Positions 6,792-7,638 of a DNA stretch of 7,638 nt are shown here, one piece after another. Each line of letters begins with the position of its first letter. Within the stretch, counting starts at the first letter, position 1. Location of the stretch: contig JASLBT010000236.1 in assembly GCA_030146445.1 (NCBI GenBank), forward strand, positions 1 through 7,638, given 5' to 3'. The notes under the pieces were generated by a model, which was not told the origin of the DNA, made no database searches, and was given only the letters and a program-made list of their open reading frames with translations. The DNA is from Segetibacter sp. (GTDB lineage: Bacteria > Bacteroidota > Bacteroidia > Chitinophagales > Chitinophagaceae). Both the position numbers and the translations under genes were made by a program.

Positions 6792-6860
6792 ATTTATGAT
6801 TTAACTAATGTAGAAAGAATGCCTTCTAACGGCAGGAGTTTTCAACGGAGGGGATATATC

Positions 6861-6875
6861 AGCTTATGTTAAGCT
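6861..6875. repeat. Inverted repeat AGCTTA-TGT-TAAGCT upstream of the hydrolase gene
   Basis: Perfect 6-base arms flank a 3-base spacer, about 70 bases upstream of the hydrolase ATG and just downstream of the weak promoter-like element at 6904-6897. It could be an operator or a small stem in the leader transcript. No regulator family is suggested by the sequence. Confidence 0.3.
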
Positions 6876-6949
6876 ACGATTTAAAGCTGGTAAATGCAAA
6901 TAAAAAGGGGATTGTTTTAGGGTTATTTTGGGTATGAGGAATTCGTTGG

Positions 6950-6997
6950 GAAGTTGAGAATTTGACTGGTTGATTAGCTGAAAGGTTGACTCGCTGC
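6950..6997. repeat. Degenerate 8-base tandem array, consensus NNNGTTGA
   Basis: Six consecutive 8-base units can be laid out without gaps: GAAGTTGA, GAATTTGA, CTGGTTGA, TTAGCTGA, AAGGTTGA, CTCGCTGC. The last four bases (TTGA or one change) are kept in the first five while the first four vary. A related array lies at 7145-7176. Such TTGA-rich spacer sequence is, from my general impression, frequent between genes in Bacteroidota; function unknown. Confidence 0.6.
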
Positions 6998-7119
6998 AGG
7001 CATATAACTGTTTCGCAAAAGATGTGGTTTATTGCACTGCAGTGGTTTTGCGTTTTACAATTTACATTCTGCACATCTGGCCGCGGAGAATTGGAGAAGC
7101 AGGGATGGGTGCAGAGGGT

Positions 7120-7176
7120 ATTGAGTTATTGGGTATTGTGGTGAGAGGTTGATCAGTTGATAACTTGACACGCTCA
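7120..7176. repeat. Second degenerate array: ATTG repeats then 8-base NNNNTTGA units
   Basis: ATTG recurs at 7120, 7128 and 7135 (spacing 8 and 7). It is followed by 8-base units GAGGTTGA (7145-7152), TCAGTTGA (7153-7160), TAACTTGA (7161-7168) and a diverged CACGCTCA (7169-7176). Period and core match the 6950-6997 array, and both end in a similar GACWCGCT sequence, which suggests a common origin. Confidence 0.5.
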
Positions 7177-7267
7177 TCATTTGCAACGTGATCGGTCGAG
7201 GTCTTGAGAAGGAGGATAGGGGCTTTTTGTTAACGCTAATAAATGTATACCGTCGAATTTATTTTAG

Positions 7268-7280
7268 TGTAACGGTTACA
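7268..7280. promoter_or_regulatory. Palindrome TGTAAC-G-GTTACA, possible operator
   Basis: A perfect 6-1-6 inverted repeat sits at the start of the AT-rich stretch. The arms resemble binding sites of LacI- or GntR-type regulators, which often read TGTAAC/GTTACA, but no regulator gene of these types is in the window. It would lie about 360 bases from the right edge, so any controlled gene is beyond view or is the hydrolase about 480 bases to the left. Confidence 0.3.
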
Positions 7281-7545
7281 ACTACTGCCGTAAATATTTT
7301 TTTTATTTCATTTCTAATTCTCTAAATTATTTACTGTACTACACATGACATGATAATTTCACTAAAGCAGTTTTAACTGGCAATTTTTCTTTTGTAATAT
7401 TTTCCCATTCATCGGTGCAGTAACCAAAATAGTGGCCCTATTTTTTTGCATTTTTTTATTTGAATTTTTCTCCCATTTTCATCAGTTAAATAATTACAAA
7501 CAATTGCACTGGCTACATTTTAATTTTTAAATCGTTAATTTAATT

Positions 7546-7563
7546 GTTGATCACCCTATCAAC
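7546..7563. repeat. Inverted repeat GTTGAT-CACCCT-ATCAAC
   Basis: Perfect 6-base arms surround a 6-base spacer at the border between the AT-rich stretch and the more GC-balanced right edge. It overlaps the TGA (7553-7551) of the minus-strand open frame at the edge. If that frame is a gene, this could be its weak terminator stem, followed by an AT-rich tail. If a plus-strand gene begins beyond the edge, it could be an operator. Confidence 0.3.
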
Positions 7564-7637
7564 GATAAATAAACCGTTTTGCCTCTTTTAAGCGGCGTGG
7601 TGGTGCGAACGATAAAAGATTCAGAACCGACCATTAC
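7551..7637 (-). other. Ambiguous open frame at the right edge, possible 3' end of a minus-strand gene
   Basis: Reading leftwards from the edge gives 28 open codons (VMVGSESFIVRTTTPLKRGK and so on) ending at TGA 7553-7551. Base composition changes from very AT-rich to balanced at about 7585, which hints at coding sequence entering from the right. However, a plus-strand frame over the same bases is also open to the edge (ending VVVRTIKDSEPTIT) with no ATG. Neither was recognised, and strand cannot be decided from this much sequence. Confidence 0.2.
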
Positions 7638-7638
7638 C

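Larger units (their letters stand above)
6792..7550. other. Long intergenic region: hydrolase leader, degenerate repeats, AT-rich stretch
   Basis: No convincing gene was found here on either strand. About 100 bases before the hydrolase ATG, TTTATTTG (minus, 6904-6897) is one mismatch from the TAnnTTTG promoter element but has no TTG partner. From 6950 to about 7176 the sequence is made of degenerate TTGA/ATTG repeats. From about 7250 onwards it is very AT-rich with many T-tracts and a 13-base palindrome. The minus-strand frame 6874-7074 translates mainly the repeats (NLSANQPVKFSTSQ) and is not a gene. Confidence 0.6.

Noticed and set aside
6874..7074. 66-residue minus-strand ORF
   Set aside because: Its translation (VNLSANQPVKFSTSQ and similar) is just the degenerate TTGA repeats read in frame.
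7209..7322. AAGGAGG (7209-7215) followed 11 bases later by a TTG opening a 31-codon hydrophobic frame
   Set aside because: The Shine-Dalgarno match is good, but this group hardly uses such sites, the start would be TTG, and the frame is only an AT-rich low-complexity stretch.

Overview
The window looks like a piece of a Bacteroidota chromosome, most likely from the Chitinophagaceae/Sphingobacteriia group. Three things point there: a secreted protein with a C-terminal type IX secretion (T9SS) sorting domain, a response regulator of the receiver plus cyclic-nucleotide-binding-fold type common in that phylum, and intergenic sequence built of degenerate short TTGA repeats. No phage genes, insertion sequence, CRISPR array, tRNA or rRNA could be supported.

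Left part (1-2213): a two-gene two-component operon read leftwards. A cytoplasmic PAS-type sensor histidine kinase is followed 10 bases later by its probable partner, a CheY-like receiver fused to a Crp-like domain, which runs off the left edge. The kinase probably starts at an ATG near 1905. The roughly 300 bases between it and the divergent transporter gene then form a regulatory region holding a repeated FNR-like motif. Centre-left (2214-3524): a 12-helix MFS transporter strongly resembling the alpha-ketoglutarate:H+ symporter KgtP, read rightwards. It may be controlled by the two-component system next door, but only gene arrangement suggests this.

Centre (3525-5123): a gap of about 580 bases with a possible broken small gene on the minus strand, then an unrecognised helical (HEAT-like, perhaps DUF1186-like) protein read rightwards. 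That gene converges with the next one across 84 bases containing a GC-rich stem-loop.

Right part (5124-7638): a secreted serine-hydrolase-fold (class C beta-lactamase/DD-peptidase superfamily) protein with a T9SS tail, read leftwards. Its nucleophile position is Asn instead of Ser, so it may be a pseudoenzyme; this is the most notable observation in the window. The last 850 bases hold no convincing complete gene: a stretch of degenerate 8-base TTGA repeats, then a very AT-rich stretch with palindromes, and an ambiguous open frame at the right edge.
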